From NCBI RefSeq assembly GCF_900107925.1, contig NZ_FNUJ01000001.1, forward strand, positions 620,001 to 684,000: a DNA stretch of 64,000 nucleotides, in the 5' to 3' direction. The stretch is from Amycolatopsis pretoriensis. GTDB lineage: Bacteria; Actinomycetota; Actinomycetes; Mycobacteriales; Pseudonocardiaceae. The position numbers were made by a program, and so were the translations under genes. Below the pieces are notes generated by a model. That model was not told where the DNA came from. It saw only the letters and a program-made list of their open reading frames with translations, and ran no database searches. Positions 9,030-16,527 of the stretch are shown one piece after another (position 1 is the first letter of the stretch; the number at the start of each line of letters is the position of its first letter).

Positions 9030-10208
9030 ATGTCAGGAACCCTGCTCACCGACGTGACGGCGATTCGCGAAGCGGCGACGCCCCTGCGGAGTCCGCAGGA
9101 CCTCGACCCGCTGGTCCGGCGCATCGGGCGCGCCCGGATCGTGCTGCTCGGCGGGGCCACCCACGGCACCGCCGAGTTCTACCGCTGGCGCGCCGAACTG
9201 ACGAAACGGCTGCTGGCCGAACGGGACTTCTCGTTCGTCGCCGTCGAGGGCGACTGGCCGGAGTGCCACCGCGTGCACTGCTGCGTCGCCGGGGCGCCCG
9301 GCGCGCCGAACGACCCCGGGCAGGCGCTGTGGGGGTTCCGCCGCTGGCCGACCTGGCGGTGGGCCAACGAAGAAGTGGCCGAGTTCGCTCGCTGGCAGCG
9401 CGCGTTCAACGCGACCGGCGACGGCGTCCCGTGCGGCTTCCACGGTCTCGACGTCTACAGCCTGGGGGACACCCTGCGCGGCGTCCTCGACTTCGTCCGC
9501 GAGCACGCGCCCGACCAGCTCGACGCGACGATCCGCGCGTTCCGCTGCTTCGAGCCCGGCGGTGCCGATCCGCGCGACCCCGAGCTGGTGCCGGAGAACT
9601 GCCGCGAAGAGGTCGTGCGCCGGTTGACGGCGGCCCGCGCCGGGGTGCCGGGCGCCGAGGACTACTACCGCGAACTCCTCCACGGCGGCGTGCGGGCCCG
9701 CACCGCCCGCGCCACCCACCTGGGTGACACCCTCGACCGGCTGCTGCAGGCGTACGGCCCGCGCTCGAAGGCCGTGGTGTGGGCGCACAACACGCACGTC
9801 GGCGGCACCCTCGGCCGGCTGGCTCGGGAACGGCACGCGGCCGACGGCGTCGTCACGGTCGGGTTCGGCACCCACCACGGCTCGGTGATCGCGGCCGGCC
9901 ACTGGGGCGGCCCGGCGCGCCGGATGACGGTCGAGCCGGCGCCCCCGGACAGCTTCGAGGGCGTGCTGCACGACGCGGTGCCCGGCGAGGACAGCTTCTT
10001 CGTCTTCGGTGACGACGAGTGGGTGCGCGAACCGCGTGAAGAGCGCGCGATCGGCGTCGTCCACCGCGGCGGCGGGTACGTCCCGGCGGCCCGCTACGAC
10101 GCGTTCGTCCACTGCGACGAGACCACCGCCATCACCCCGCTGCACCACTGGGAGCCGGAGGAGGACATCCCGTTCGTCCCGGCGCAGACCCACGCGCGTG
10201 GTGGCTGA
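9030..10208 (+). CDS. Erythromycin esterase family protein with altered active-site motif
   Basis: The 392-residue protein follows the erythromycin-esterase/succinoglycan-biosynthesis family: ATHGTAEFYRWRAELTKRL, FVAVEGDWPECHRVH, CGFHGLDVYSL, KAVVWAHNTHVGG and a C-terminal RYDAFVHCDETTAITPL. Members hydrolyse macrolide lactones or unknown esters; most actinobacterial ones are uncharacterised. The usual GEATHGT/GEASHGT motif reads GGATHGT here, so a Glu considered important for catalysis is Gly (read directly as ggc ggg gcc). The enzyme may be inactive or altered. Many relatives adjoin or are fused to a phosphoribosyltransferase; here only a decayed copy follows. Its promoter overlaps the preceding gene's stop region. 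Confidence 0.83.
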   Translation: MSGTLLTDVTAIREAATPLRSPQDLDPLVRRIGRARIVLLGGATHGTAEFYRWRAELTKRLLAERDFSFVAVEGDWPECHRVHCCVAGAPGAPNDPGQALWGFRRWPTWRWANEEVAEFARWQRAFNATGDGVPCGFHGLDVYSLGDTLRGVLDFVREHAPDQLDATIRAFRCFEPGGADPRDPELVPENCREEVVRRLTAARAGVPGAEDYYRELLHGGVRARTARATHLGDTLDRLLQAYGPRSKAVVWAHNTHVGGTLGRLARERHAADGVVTVGFGTHHGSVIAAGHWGGPARRMTVEPAPPDSFEGVLHDAVPGEDSFFVFGDDEWVREPREERAIGVVHRGGGYVPAARYDAFVHCDETTAITPLHHWEPEEDIPFVPAQTHARGG

Positions 10209-10229
10209 CGGGCGGCGACTCGCCGGCGC

Positions 10230-10625
10230 TGAGTTTCGCCGCTTCTGCTCGGCCTCGCCCGCGGTGGCGCGCAGGATCGGCGCGCCCGCGCGGCGCGAGT
10301 TCAGCGTCGGCACGATCACGCCGGGGCCCTGCGCGGGTGAAGCTATGGCGGCCCGGATGACGCGGCCGCACGGCCGCGAACGCGCTGAGGCGTTCCTCCG
10401 GCTCGAACGCTGCCGGAACGGCCGTCCGCCGGCCGGTCCGGCGGGGCCTCCTCATCGACGAGGGACTCGCACCGGCATCACCCCGACGGTGCCCTGCGCG
10501 AAGCCGACGACGTCGTCTGCGTGACCGAACCGCCGGACTTTCGCGCGGTGGGTCAGTGGTACGCGGATTTCCACCAGACGAGTGGCGAAGACGTGCTGCT
10601 CCACCTGGCGGAACACCGGGATTGA
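10230..10625 (+). pseudogene. Decayed phosphoribosyltransferase (COG1926-like)
   Basis: Three reading frames together recall the actinobacterial phosphoribosyltransferases often found beside erythromycin-esterase genes. One frame gives IGAPARREFSVGTI and, further on, AEAFLRLERCRNGRPP (compare the family's RRExxYRGGRPP). The next gives RRGLLIDEGLAPAS, a damaged copy of the PRPP-binding VLLVDDGLATGAT. A third gives ALREADDVVCVTEPPDFRAV and GQWYADFHQTSGEDV, ending at TGA 10623-10625. At least two frameshifts separate these pieces and no intact start is visible. Family likeness is from memory and would need an alignment, but the order of motifs is right. Confidence 0.72.
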
Positions 10626-10668
10626 CCGGAAGAGTGGTGGGGTATCACCCGGCGGGGGTACCGACCGG

Positions 10669-11121
10669 ATGGGCAGGCGCGGGATGATCGAACGGGACGG
10701 GCTCGGCGCCGCGGCGCGTGGGCTGAGGCAGTACCTGCTGGCCGTCGCGGCCGAGCTGGACGCGCCCGCCTGGTTCTGCGAAGTGGACGCGCCCGCGACG
10801 GCGTACCTGGCGCTGGAGCGGCGGCTCGAGCGGTTCCCGGACCACGAGACGGCGTTGCTGTGGGACGAGCGGGACGGCTGGGCCGCCGCCGTCGAATCGG
10901 CCACCGGCGAGGACGTGGTCGTGCTCGCCTACCTCGGCGCGGACGTGCTGCCGGCCCCGGCCGCGGTGGTGGCGTTCGTCCACGGGCTCTACGAAGACGA
11001 CTACCCGGGCCAACCGGATCCCCCGGACTTCCGGAGACCCGGGGCCCCGGACGGCTTCGACGAACGTCTCGCCGCCTACGCCGGCGACGAGACCGTCTGC
11101 CTGCCCGAGGGCCAAGCCTAG
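10669..11121 (+). CDS. DUF6292 family protein
   Basis: A 150-residue soluble protein. The core resembles DUF6292, a family common in Pseudonocardiaceae: GLRQYLLAVAAEL, FCEVDAPATAYLALERRL, ETALLWDERDGWAAAVE, and EDVVVLAYLGADVLPAPAAV. The function is unknown; it is predicted to be cytoplasmic. The ATG at 10669 is used. An alternative in-frame ATG at 10684 would remove five residues and neither has a convincing ribosome site. GGGTAT at 10640-10645, with GATT 16 bases before it, may be a stress-type promoter but the match is weak. Confidence 0.72.
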   Translation: MGRRGMIERDGLGAAARGLRQYLLAVAAELDAPAWFCEVDAPATAYLALERRLERFPDHETALLWDERDGWAAAVESATGEDVVVLAYLGADVLPAPAAVVAFVHGLYEDDYPGQPDPPDFRRPGAPDGFDERLAAYAGDETVCLPEGQA

Positions 11122-11123
11122 AA

Positions 11124-11480
11124 TCACCGCGGCGGGAGCACGCAGAACTCGTTGCCTTCGGGGTCCGCGAGCACGATCCACGGGTCGTCCGGCGGATCGT
11201 CGAGGACCTTCGCGCCCAGCATCACCAGCCGCTCGACCTCCGCGCGCTGGTCGCCTTCCGCCGGGGCCAGGTCGAGGTGCAACCGGTTCTTCCCGGCCTT
11301 CTCCTCCGGGACCGGCTGGAACAGCAGCGCGGGCCCGTCGTCGAAGTCCAGCTGCCGGTAGGTCAAGCCGTGGGAGTCGGTCCAGGTCCGGCTTTTCCCT
11401 TGCCCCAGCGCCTGTTTCCAGAACTCCGCCAGCAGGTCCGGTCGGCGGCAGTCGACGGCGATGGCCAGGATCCTCGTCAC
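11124..11480 (-). CDS. VOC family (glyoxalase-like) protein
   Basis: A 118-residue single VOC module: ILAIAVDCRRPDLLAEFWKQ, GPALLFQPVPEEKAGKNRLH, LDLAPAEGDQRAEVERL and a closing DPEGNEFCVLPP. The His of NRLHLDL and Glu of GNEFC are the usual metal ligands. These proteins are dioxygenase, glyoxalase or binding proteins and the substrate cannot be predicted. A related VOC gene lies at 43770. The GTG at 11480 overlaps the upstream gene's stop by four bases (GTGA), so it is the last gene of a three-gene operon with the genes starting at 11887 and 12348. Confidence 0.85.
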   Translation of the reverse strand: MTRILAIAVDCRRPDLLAEFWKQALGQGKSRTWTDSHGLTYRQLDFDDGPALLFQPVPEEKAGKNRLHLDLAPAEGDQRAEVERLVMLGAKVLDDPPDDPWIVLADPEGNEFCVLPPR

Positions 11481-11887
11481 GCCCGCGTCACCACCCGGTT
11501 GATCGCCTCGGCCACCAGGTCCGGTTCGCAGACCGTGACCGTGAGGCCGGGGTGGCGGACCAGGCCCCACGGGTCGATGCCGCCGACCGGCTCCCGGAAC
11601 CGCAGGCACACGCCGCCTTCGGTGGTCGTGCCGAACGTCAGGCCGCGGTCGGCCAGGGACAGCCGGACGCCCAGCGCGCGCACCGGGCTGAGCGGCCCGC
11701 TGACCTCGGCGCCGGCGATGTTGCTCAGCGGGGTCGTGACGAGCCACGGCCCCAACCGCGCGCGCAAGCCGTCCGCGTCCAGCTCCAGGCCGCTGCGGGC
11801 GCCCAGTGCACGGCGCAACCACGGGAACCGGACGCAGAAGTCCGCGTGCAGCCGGTAGTGCACGACGACGGCGGTTTCCACGGTCAC
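11477..11887 (-). CDS. Conserved hypothetical protein
   Basis: A 136-residue protein of about equal alpha and beta character without a signal peptide or transmembrane helix: VVVHYRLHADFCVRFPWL, GPWLVTTPLSNIAGAEVSGP, RGLTFGTTTEGGVCLRF. The middle segment suggests a domain that uses one strand pair to compare input values, but I do not recognise a family with a known role. It begins with GTG overlapping the stop of the DUF4383 gene and its own stop overlaps the VOC gene start, so all three are translationally coupled. Confidence 0.65.
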   Translation of the reverse strand: MTVETAVVVHYRLHADFCVRFPWLRRALGARSGLELDADGLRARLGPWLVTTPLSNIAGAEVSGPLSPVRALGVRLSLADRGLTFGTTTEGGVCLRFREPVGGIDPWGLVRHPGLTVTVCEPDLVAEAINRVVTRA

Positions 11888-12348
11888 GCGTTGTCCTCCC
11901 CGGTCGTCCGGCGTTGCCGCGCCGAAAGCGAGCGGGCACCGGCGATCCCGAGCACCAGCCCGGCGACGGCGGTGAGCCCGTGCAGCACGTTGTCCGCCCA
12001 GTTGATGTTGATCGGGTCGTCGTCCGGCGTGCTGAACGCCGTGGCGAGGACGCCGTACGCGGTCATGCCGGCGAAGCCGACGAACAGCACCCAGCAGTAG
12101 ATGACCGCCCCGGCGCCACGCGTCGCGGCGAGCAGCCCCAGCACCCCGACGGCCGTGTGGACGAGGTTCAGCAGGGCGCTCGCGCTGAACAGGCCCACCA
12201 CCTGGTGGGTGGTCACGTGGCCGACCGTCGCGGTTTCCGGCGTCAGCCACCCGGCGATCCCCAGCGCGAGGTAGAGCAACCCGAGCACGGCGACGACCGG
12301 CCGGAGCCAGGCGGGGCCGGTCCGGGAGCGGGTCTCGGCGGACGTCAT
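11884..12348 (-). CDS. DUF4383 family integral membrane protein
   Basis: A 154-residue protein with four predicted transmembrane helices: WLRPVVAVLGLLYLALGIAG, VVGLFSASALLNLVHTAVGV, AVIYCWVLFVGFAGMTAYGV, and VLHGLTAVAGLVLGIAG. A DDDPININWADNVLH loop lies before the last helix. This pattern and the NxADNxLH motif are typical of DUF4383 membrane proteins of actinobacteria, whose role is unknown. The ATG at 12348 is chosen because AAGGAGG lies eight bases upstream; a more distal ATG at 12372 has no such site. It heads a three-gene operon and has a strong stress-type promoter. Confidence 0.8.
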   Translation of the reverse strand: MTSAETRSRTGPAWLRPVVAVLGLLYLALGIAGWLTPETATVGHVTTHQVVGLFSASALLNLVHTAVGVLGLLAATRGAGAVIYCWVLFVGFAGMTAYGVLATAFSTPDDDPININWADNVLHGLTAVAGLVLGIAGARSLSARQRRTTGEDNA

Positions 12349-12378
12349 GAAAAGCCTCCTTTTCCCCTTCACGGCCGG

Positions 12379-12403
12379 ATACCCGGCGAACCGGACGGGA
12401 AAC
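12379..12403 (-). promoter_or_regulatory. SigB/SigF-like promoter for the DUF4383 operon
   Basis: On the minus strand GTTT (12403-12400), 15 bases, GGGTAT (12384-12379). It lies between the terminator at 12418-12453 and the gene start at 12348. Confidence 0.75.
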
Positions 12404-12417
12404 CGGGGGAGTGGAAG

Positions 12418-12453
12418 GGGCCGGACGGTGGACTGTGTCCCACCGTCCGGCCC
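12418..12453. terminator. Hairpin terminator after the SDR gene
   Basis: Perfect 14-base arms (12418-12431 and 12440-12453) with an eight-base loop. They lie 52 bases after the minus-strand SDR stop and just before the next operon's promoter. Confidence 0.75.
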
Positions 12454-12504
12454 ACGGCCGGGACCCGCGCCGGTCCCTGCAGCCTCGGCGCGGACCCCCG
12501 GTTC

Positions 12505-13329
12505 TCAGGGGGAACGCCAGTCGTTCCCGTCGTGGGCGGTGCCGTGCTGGGCACCCATCAGGAGCAGTCCGCCGTCGACGACCACCGACGTGCCGGTGAT
12601 GTACCCGGCCGCGGGCGTCGCGAGGAACGCGACGGCGGCCGCCACCTCGGCGGCGTGCCCGGTGCGGCCGAGCGGGATGCCGGGCCGCCGCTGCTCGCGC
12701 GGGTCGGCGTCGGCCTGCCCGGTCATCGGTGTCGAGATCTCGCCCGGTGCCACGGAGTTCACGGTGATGGCGTGCTCGGCGAGTTCCATGGCGAGCACCT
12801 GCGTCAGCGCGCCCGCCCCGGCCTTGGCGGCGCAGTAGGGCGCGGCGCCGACGCGCGGGACGTGTTCGTGCACGCTGGTGATGGTGATGATCCGGCCGCC
12901 GCGGCCGGCGTCGATCATGTGCCGCGCCGCGCGCTGCGACAGGAGGAAGACGCCGTCGAGGTCGACGTCGAGGACTTCGCGCCACTTTTCGTAGCTGAGG
13001 TCGAGCACCCGCCGGCTGCTGCCGGTACCGGAGCAGTTGACCAGGACGTCGATGCCGCCGAGATCGCCTTCGAACGCGTCGATGACGTCGGCGGCTTCGG
13101 GCAGCCGGGTCAGGTCGAGCTGCCGGACGTGCGCCGTCACGCCGTGTGAGCGGACTTCGGCGGCGGTTTCTTCGGCGCCACCGGCGTCGGAGTGGTAGGT
13201 GATGCCCACGTCCAGACCCCCACCGGCGAGGGCGACGGCGACCGCGCGGCCGATGCCGGAGTCAGCGCCGGTCACGATGGCGCGTCGCGGCGAAGCGGCG
13301 TCGGCGGGCAGTGGTGCCGGCAAGGACAC
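12505..13329 (-). CDS. SDR family oxidoreductase
   Basis: A 274-residue classical short-chain dehydrogenase: cofactor motif TGADSGIGRAVA, LVNCSG (NNAG-like), catalytic Ser in ITSVHEH and YCAAK (Tyr and Lys), and the closing YITGTSVVVDGG typical of glucose/3-oxoacyl reductase-like SDRs. It should reduce or oxidise a small carbonyl or alcohol with NAD(P)H in the cytosol; the substrate is unknown. The start is GTG at 13329, with GAGAGGAG upstream; a longer frame exists but crosses the promoter. A stress-type promoter precedes it and a hairpin follows it. Confidence 0.85.
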   Translation of the reverse strand: MSLPAPLPADAASPRRAIVTGADSGIGRAVAVALAGGGLDVGITYHSDAGGAEETAAEVRSHGVTAHVRQLDLTRLPEAADVIDAFEGDLGGIDVLVNCSGTGSSRRVLDLSYEKWREVLDVDLDGVFLLSQRAARHMIDAGRGGRIITITSVHEHVPRVGAAPYCAAKAGAGALTQVLAMELAEHAITVNSVAPGEISTPMTGQADADPREQRRPGIPLGRTGHAAEVAAAVAFLATPAAGYITGTSVVVDGGLLLMGAQHGTAHDGNDWRSP

Positions 13330-13355
13330 GGGCGGCTCCTCTCGTTCCGGGTCGG

Positions 13356-13380
13356 CTACCACGTCCACCCGGGACTAAAC
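13356..13380 (-). promoter_or_regulatory. SigB/SigF-like promoter for the SDR gene
   Basis: Minus strand GTTT (13380-13377), 15 bases, TGGTAG (13361-13356), one mismatch to GGGTAG. A leader with a ribosome site follows. Confidence 0.6.
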
Positions 13381-13434
13381 CCGGGCCGTCGCGGGCGTGG
13401 GCGGCGATCTCGGCCGATCGAACCGAAGTCGCCG

Positions 13435-13459
13435 GTGTGTCCGGGCTTCGGGCGGGTAA
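13435..13459 (+). promoter_or_regulatory. SigB/SigF-like promoter for the DUF2795 gene
   Basis: GTGT (13435-13438), 15 bases, GGGTAA (13454-13459). The start codon is at 13491 after an AAGGA site. Confidence 0.6.
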
Positions 13460-13490
13460 CCGCGCCGTTCGCCGAACGGAAGGAACTCCC

Positions 13491-13679
13491 GTGAGCAAGC
13501 CGAATCCGATCGAACTGCAGAAGTACCTCGCCGGTGTCGACTACCCCGCCCAGCGCGACGATCTCGTGCGCGCCGCCGAGCGGAACGGGGCCGACGACGG
13601 GACCCTCGATGTCGTGCGCGGCTTGCCCGATCGGTCCTACGACGGGCCGAGTGGCGTCAGCAAGGAAATCGGCGGCTGA
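13491..13679 (+). CDS. DUF2795 small protein
   Basis: A 62-residue hydrophilic protein that reads as a DUF2795 domain: NPIELQKYLAGVDYPAQRDD and LVRAAERNGADDGTLDVVRG. This family forms a short winged-helix-like fold and is common in actinobacterial stress regions; its role is unknown. Start GTG at 13491, preceded by AAGGAAC. The promoter upstream belongs to the window's recurring stress class and a hairpin at 13690-13721 ends the unit. Confidence 0.88.
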   Translation: MSKPNPIELQKYLAGVDYPAQRDDLVRAAERNGADDGTLDVVRGLPDRSYDGPSGVSKEIGG

Positions 13680-13689
13680 CCCCTGAACG

Positions 13690-13721
13690 CGGCCCGGGCG
13701 GGATGCCGCCCGCCCGGGCCG
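13690..13721. terminator. Hairpin terminator after the DUF2795 gene
   Basis: Perfect 11-base GC-rich arms (13690-13700 and 13711-13721) lie just after the DUF2795 stop. Confidence 0.75.
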
Positions 13722-13925
13722 TCACAGCCACGGACGCAACAACCGCGTCACCGCCGGCATCACCACGTACGTCATCGTCGTCAGCAGCACCACCGGGAAC
13801 AGCGCCGCTCGCAGCGGCAACGGCCACGACTCCGTCAGCGGCACCACCCACGCCTGGAACTCCAGCACCAGGGGCTGGACCGCGACCAGCGAGATCAGCC
13901 AAGGCCCGCCCGGAAGCGGAAGGAA
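13722..13925 (-). pseudogene. Truncated C-terminal membrane segment of an antibiotic-biosynthesis-monooxygenase-like protein
   Basis: On the minus strand a frame ending at TGA (13724-13722) reads PWLISLVAVQPLVLEFQAWV, then PLTESWPLPLRAALFPVVLL and TMTYVVMPAVTRLLRPWL. That is two membrane helices with the MTYVVMPxxTRLLRxWL ending seen in ABM-domain proteins that carry a membrane tail. The expected N-terminal ABM domain of about 100 residues is absent: upstream of about 13925 the sequence runs into the GT9 gene. I read it as a remnant left by a deletion. Family recognition is from memory. Confidence 0.6.
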
Positions 13926-13928
13926 CGT

Positions 13929-14963
13929 CTACAGCAAGGAACTGACCCGCGGCGGCACGGTCGCTCCCAGCTCGGCCACCGCCTTGCACACCTCCGCCGG
14001 GTCGATCTCCTCCAGACAGGGGTGCCCCGGCACCGGGCACACCCGCGCCCGGCTGTCGCGGCACGGCGCTCGCTGGTCGCCGAGCAGCACCACCGGGACG
14101 CCATACGGAGCCCAGCGCGACGCCGGGACCACTGGCGCGAACAGCGACACCACCGGTGTGCCCGCCGCCGCGGCCAGATGCGCCGGGCCGGTGTTGGGCG
14201 CCACGACCACCTGCGCGCCGGACAGCACCGCCGCCAGCTCGGCCAGCGACGTCCGGCCGCCGAGGTTCACCGCCGACGTTCCCGCCACGCACGCCGTCAG
14301 CTGCGCCTCGCCCGGGGCGCCCGTCACCAGCACCCGGTGGCCTTCGGCGGCCAGCGCCCGTACCACGCGGTGGCTCCACCCCGCCGACGGCTGCCGCGCC
14401 GGTACCGACGCCGCCGGGTGCACGACGACGTACGGACCGCCGCCCGTCAGCCGCGTGCTGGGCGGCAGCGGGCGCCGCAGGGCCAAGGCGCCGTGGTCGT
14501 CCGGCGGCAGCGCGTACCCCGCCGCCTCGGCGAGCGACAGCATCCGGACCGCTTCCGGCGGGTCGCCCCCGACGCGGTGGCGCAGGTCGAGCAGGCTGCC
14601 CGGGTAGTCCTCGGAAATCGCGCCGATCCACGGGACGCCCGCCTGCCGCAGCAACAGCGCCAACGGCAGCGGCGACTGGTGGAACGACGTCAGGATCAGC
14701 GCCCGGTCGAACGACTTCGCCCGGATGAGCGCGACGAACTCACCGGTGTCCTCGGCGGTGACCGGCGGCGGCGCGGGGTCGATCCACGGCGCCGTCCACG
14801 TGAGCACCTCGTCGACGCCCGGCAGCAGCTCGCCCGCGGCGCGCCCGTGCGGCCCGGCCAGCAGCGTCACGTGTGACGCCTGCGTGGCCACTGCGCGCAG
14901 GCACGGCCCCGCCAGCAGGACGTCCCCGAGGTTGTCCTGGCGGGCGACGAGCACCCGGCTCAT
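13929..14963 (-). CDS. Glycosyltransferase family 9 (heptosyltransferase-like)
   Basis: A 344-residue GT9 protein: the N-terminal VLVARQDNLGDVLLAGPCLR is a variant of the heptosyltransferase RxxxxGDxxL motif, and the C-terminal half has VVVHPAASVPARQ, VLVTGAPGE and VVAPNTGPAHLAAAAGTPVV (donor site). GT9 enzymes move ADP-heptose or related sugars to a growing glycan on the inner membrane face. Its ATG overlaps the stop of the GT2-GmhB gene (ATGA), so the enzyme that finishes heptose-phosphate processing and the transferase are made together. A related GT9 lies at 21229. Confidence 0.88.
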   Translation of the reverse strand: MSRVLVARQDNLGDVLLAGPCLRAVATQASHVTLLAGPHGRAAGELLPGVDEVLTWTAPWIDPAPPPVTAEDTGEFVALIRAKSFDRALILTSFHQSPLPLALLLRQAGVPWIGAISEDYPGSLLDLRHRVGGDPPEAVRMLSLAEAAGYALPPDDHGALALRRPLPPSTRLTGGGPYVVVHPAASVPARQPSAGWSHRVVRALAAEGHRVLVTGAPGEAQLTACVAGTSAVNLGGRTSLAELAAVLSGAQVVVAPNTGPAHLAAAAGTPVVSLFAPVVPASRWAPYGVPVVLLGDQRAPCRDSRARVCPVPGHPCLEEIDPAEVCKAVAELGATVPPRVSSLL

Positions 14964-16438
14964 CCGGCGACCCCGGCGACGCGCAGCGCTTCGGACAGGT
15001 CCCGCGCCACGGCGGCGTGCCGGCGCGCGCGGGCGATCTCGGGTTCGAGGGTGCGGGCCGTCGGCACCAGCACCGCGCGGGCGCCGGCGGCCAAAGCGGC
15101 GTCGACGTCGGCGCCGGTGTCGCCGATGACCACGCAGGACGCCGGATCGACGCCCAGCTCGTCCGCCGCGCGCAACACCATGCCGGGCCGGGGTTTGCGG
15201 CACTCGCAGCCGTCGCCGTCGTCGTGCACGCAGACCTGCCACGTGCCGAACGGACCCAGCAGCTCGTCCACGCGGGCGTTCACGGCGGCGAGCTGGTGCG
15301 GCGCGATCAGTCCTTTCGCGACACCCGACTGGTTGCTCACGATCCCGACCGGGATGCCGCGGTCCCGCAGCCCGCGGACCAGGTCGGCCGCGCCCGGCAC
15401 CGGGCGGACCCCGGCCGGGTCGTTGAGGTAGGGGACGTCGACGATGAGCGTGTCGTCCCGGTCGAACAGAACCGCGACCGGTGGCTTCGGGCGCCGCGCC
15501 GCGATTTCCCCGCGGACGCGGTGGTAGCAGGCGGCCGGCGGGATGAGCGCGCTCGTGACGGCCATCCGCGCCACCTCGCCCGGGGTGCGGGGGCCCGGCA
15601 GGATCCGGCGGGTGGCGAACTCCGCCGTCAGCCCGGCCCAGATCCCGGCGGCGAGGACGGCTTTCCCGCGCTGCCGCAGCAAGGGGAGGGCCAGCGCGGT
15701 CAGACCGGCCACTGTGGACAGTGCGTGCAGCCCGAGCCGGCCTTGGCCCGCACCGGTGCGCTGGCGCCAGAGAACACCGTGCTTGGCGCGCATCAACGCG
15801 TTGTCCGCGTTGCCGCGCTGGGCTTTCACGCTGTAGAAGAACCCGCTTCGGCGCGCGGGGTGCGTCGTCAGCCGCTCACCCTGGTCGATCCGGTACCCGG
15901 CTTCGGCGACGCGCAGCGCGAGGTCGGAGTCCTCACGGAACGCGCGCGGGAACCGCTCGTCGAACCCGTTCACCTCGACGAGCGCGGCGCGCCGGTAGGC
16001 CATGTCCGCGGTGATCCACCGGGCCGTCTCCAGGCCCGCCGTGCCGCGCTCGTCGTCGGTCGGACGGCGGTCCGCGGGCAGCGGGACGGTGATCCGGCCC
16101 TGGGACGCGGCGACCTCCGGCGGCAGCCACAGCAGGTCTTCGGCGAGCTGCCGGGGCCAGTCCGGAGCGAGCACGACGTCGTCGTCGACGAAGGCGATCC
16201 ACTCGCTCGCGGCCGTGCGCCAGCCGAGGTTCCGCGCGCCGGCCGGACCGCGCCCGCCCGAACGCAGGACGCGGACGCCGCCGGGAACGTCCAGTTCGGA
16301 CCCGCCGGGGCGGTCGTCGACGACGAGGATCTCCGCCGGGCGCGGGCCGTCGCCGCCGAGCACGGTCTCCAGCAGCGGCCGAAGCGTCTCCCGGCCCGTC
16401 GTGGGGATCACCACGGTGTAGTCGAGCGAAGTCGTCAC
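14960..16438 (-). CDS. Fusion of GT2 glycosyltransferase and GmhB-type heptose bisphosphate phosphatase
   Basis: The 492-residue protein has two enzymes. Residues about 1-230 are a GT2 glycosyltransferase (TVVIPTTGR, ILVVDDRPGG, FVDDDVVLAPDW as the DXD metal site, EDSDLALRV), then a hydrophobic bridge. Residues about 320-470 are a HAD phosphatase of the GmhB type: LFDRDDTLIVDVPY (nucleophile Asp and DDT), GIVSNQSGVAKGLI, the Cys-rich CECRKPRPGM zinc loop and VVIGDTGADVDAA. GmhB removes the 7-phosphate of heptose-1,7-bisphosphate. The gene heads an operon with the GT9 gene. The start is GTG at 16438, nine bases after a -10 box, so translation is probably leaderless. Confidence 0.86.
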   Translation of the reverse strand: MTTSLDYTVVIPTTGRETLRPLLETVLGGDGPRPAEILVVDDRPGGSELDVPGGVRVLRSGGRGPAGARNLGWRTAASEWIAFVDDDVVLAPDWPRQLAEDLLWLPPEVAASQGRITVPLPADRRPTDDERGTAGLETARWITADMAYRRAALVEVNGFDERFPRAFREDSDLALRVAEAGYRIDQGERLTTHPARRSGFFYSVKAQRGNADNALMRAKHGVLWRQRTGAGQGRLGLHALSTVAGLTALALPLLRQRGKAVLAAGIWAGLTAEFATRRILPGPRTPGEVARMAVTSALIPPAACYHRVRGEIAARRPKPPVAVLFDRDDTLIVDVPYLNDPAGVRPVPGAADLVRGLRDRGIPVGIVSNQSGVAKGLIAPHQLAAVNARVDELLGPFGTWQVCVHDDGDGCECRKPRPGMVLRAADELGVDPASCVVIGDTGADVDAALAAGARAVLVPTARTLEPEIARARRHAAVARDLSEALRVAGVAG

Positions 16439-16447
16439 CGGACCGGG

Positions 16448-16472
16448 CTACCCGCGGGGTGCCCGGTCAAAC
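16448..16472 (-). promoter_or_regulatory. SigB/SigF-like promoter for the GT2-GmhB/GT9 operon
   Basis: Minus strand GTTT (16472-16469), 15 bases, GGGTAG (16453-16448), then nine bases to the GTG at 16438. It lies back to back with the promoter at 16476-16500. Confidence 0.78.
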
Positions 16473-16475
16473 GGC

Positions 16476-16500
16476 GTGTCGATCGTGGGTGCGCGGGTAA
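16476..16500 (+). promoter_or_regulatory. SigB/SigF-like promoter for the aldehyde dehydrogenase gene
   Basis: GTGT (16476-16479), 15 bases, GGGTAA (16495-16500). A short leader with AAGGAGG follows. Confidence 0.62.
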
Positions 16501-16527
16501 CCGGGCGGGGACGAGAAGGAGGTGCGG

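Noticed and set aside
10640..10661. GGGTAT and GGGTAC before the DUF6292 gene as stress-type promoters.
   Set aside because: No good -35 box at 15 bases; only a weak GATT at 16. Overlap with the pseudogene end makes the match doubtful.
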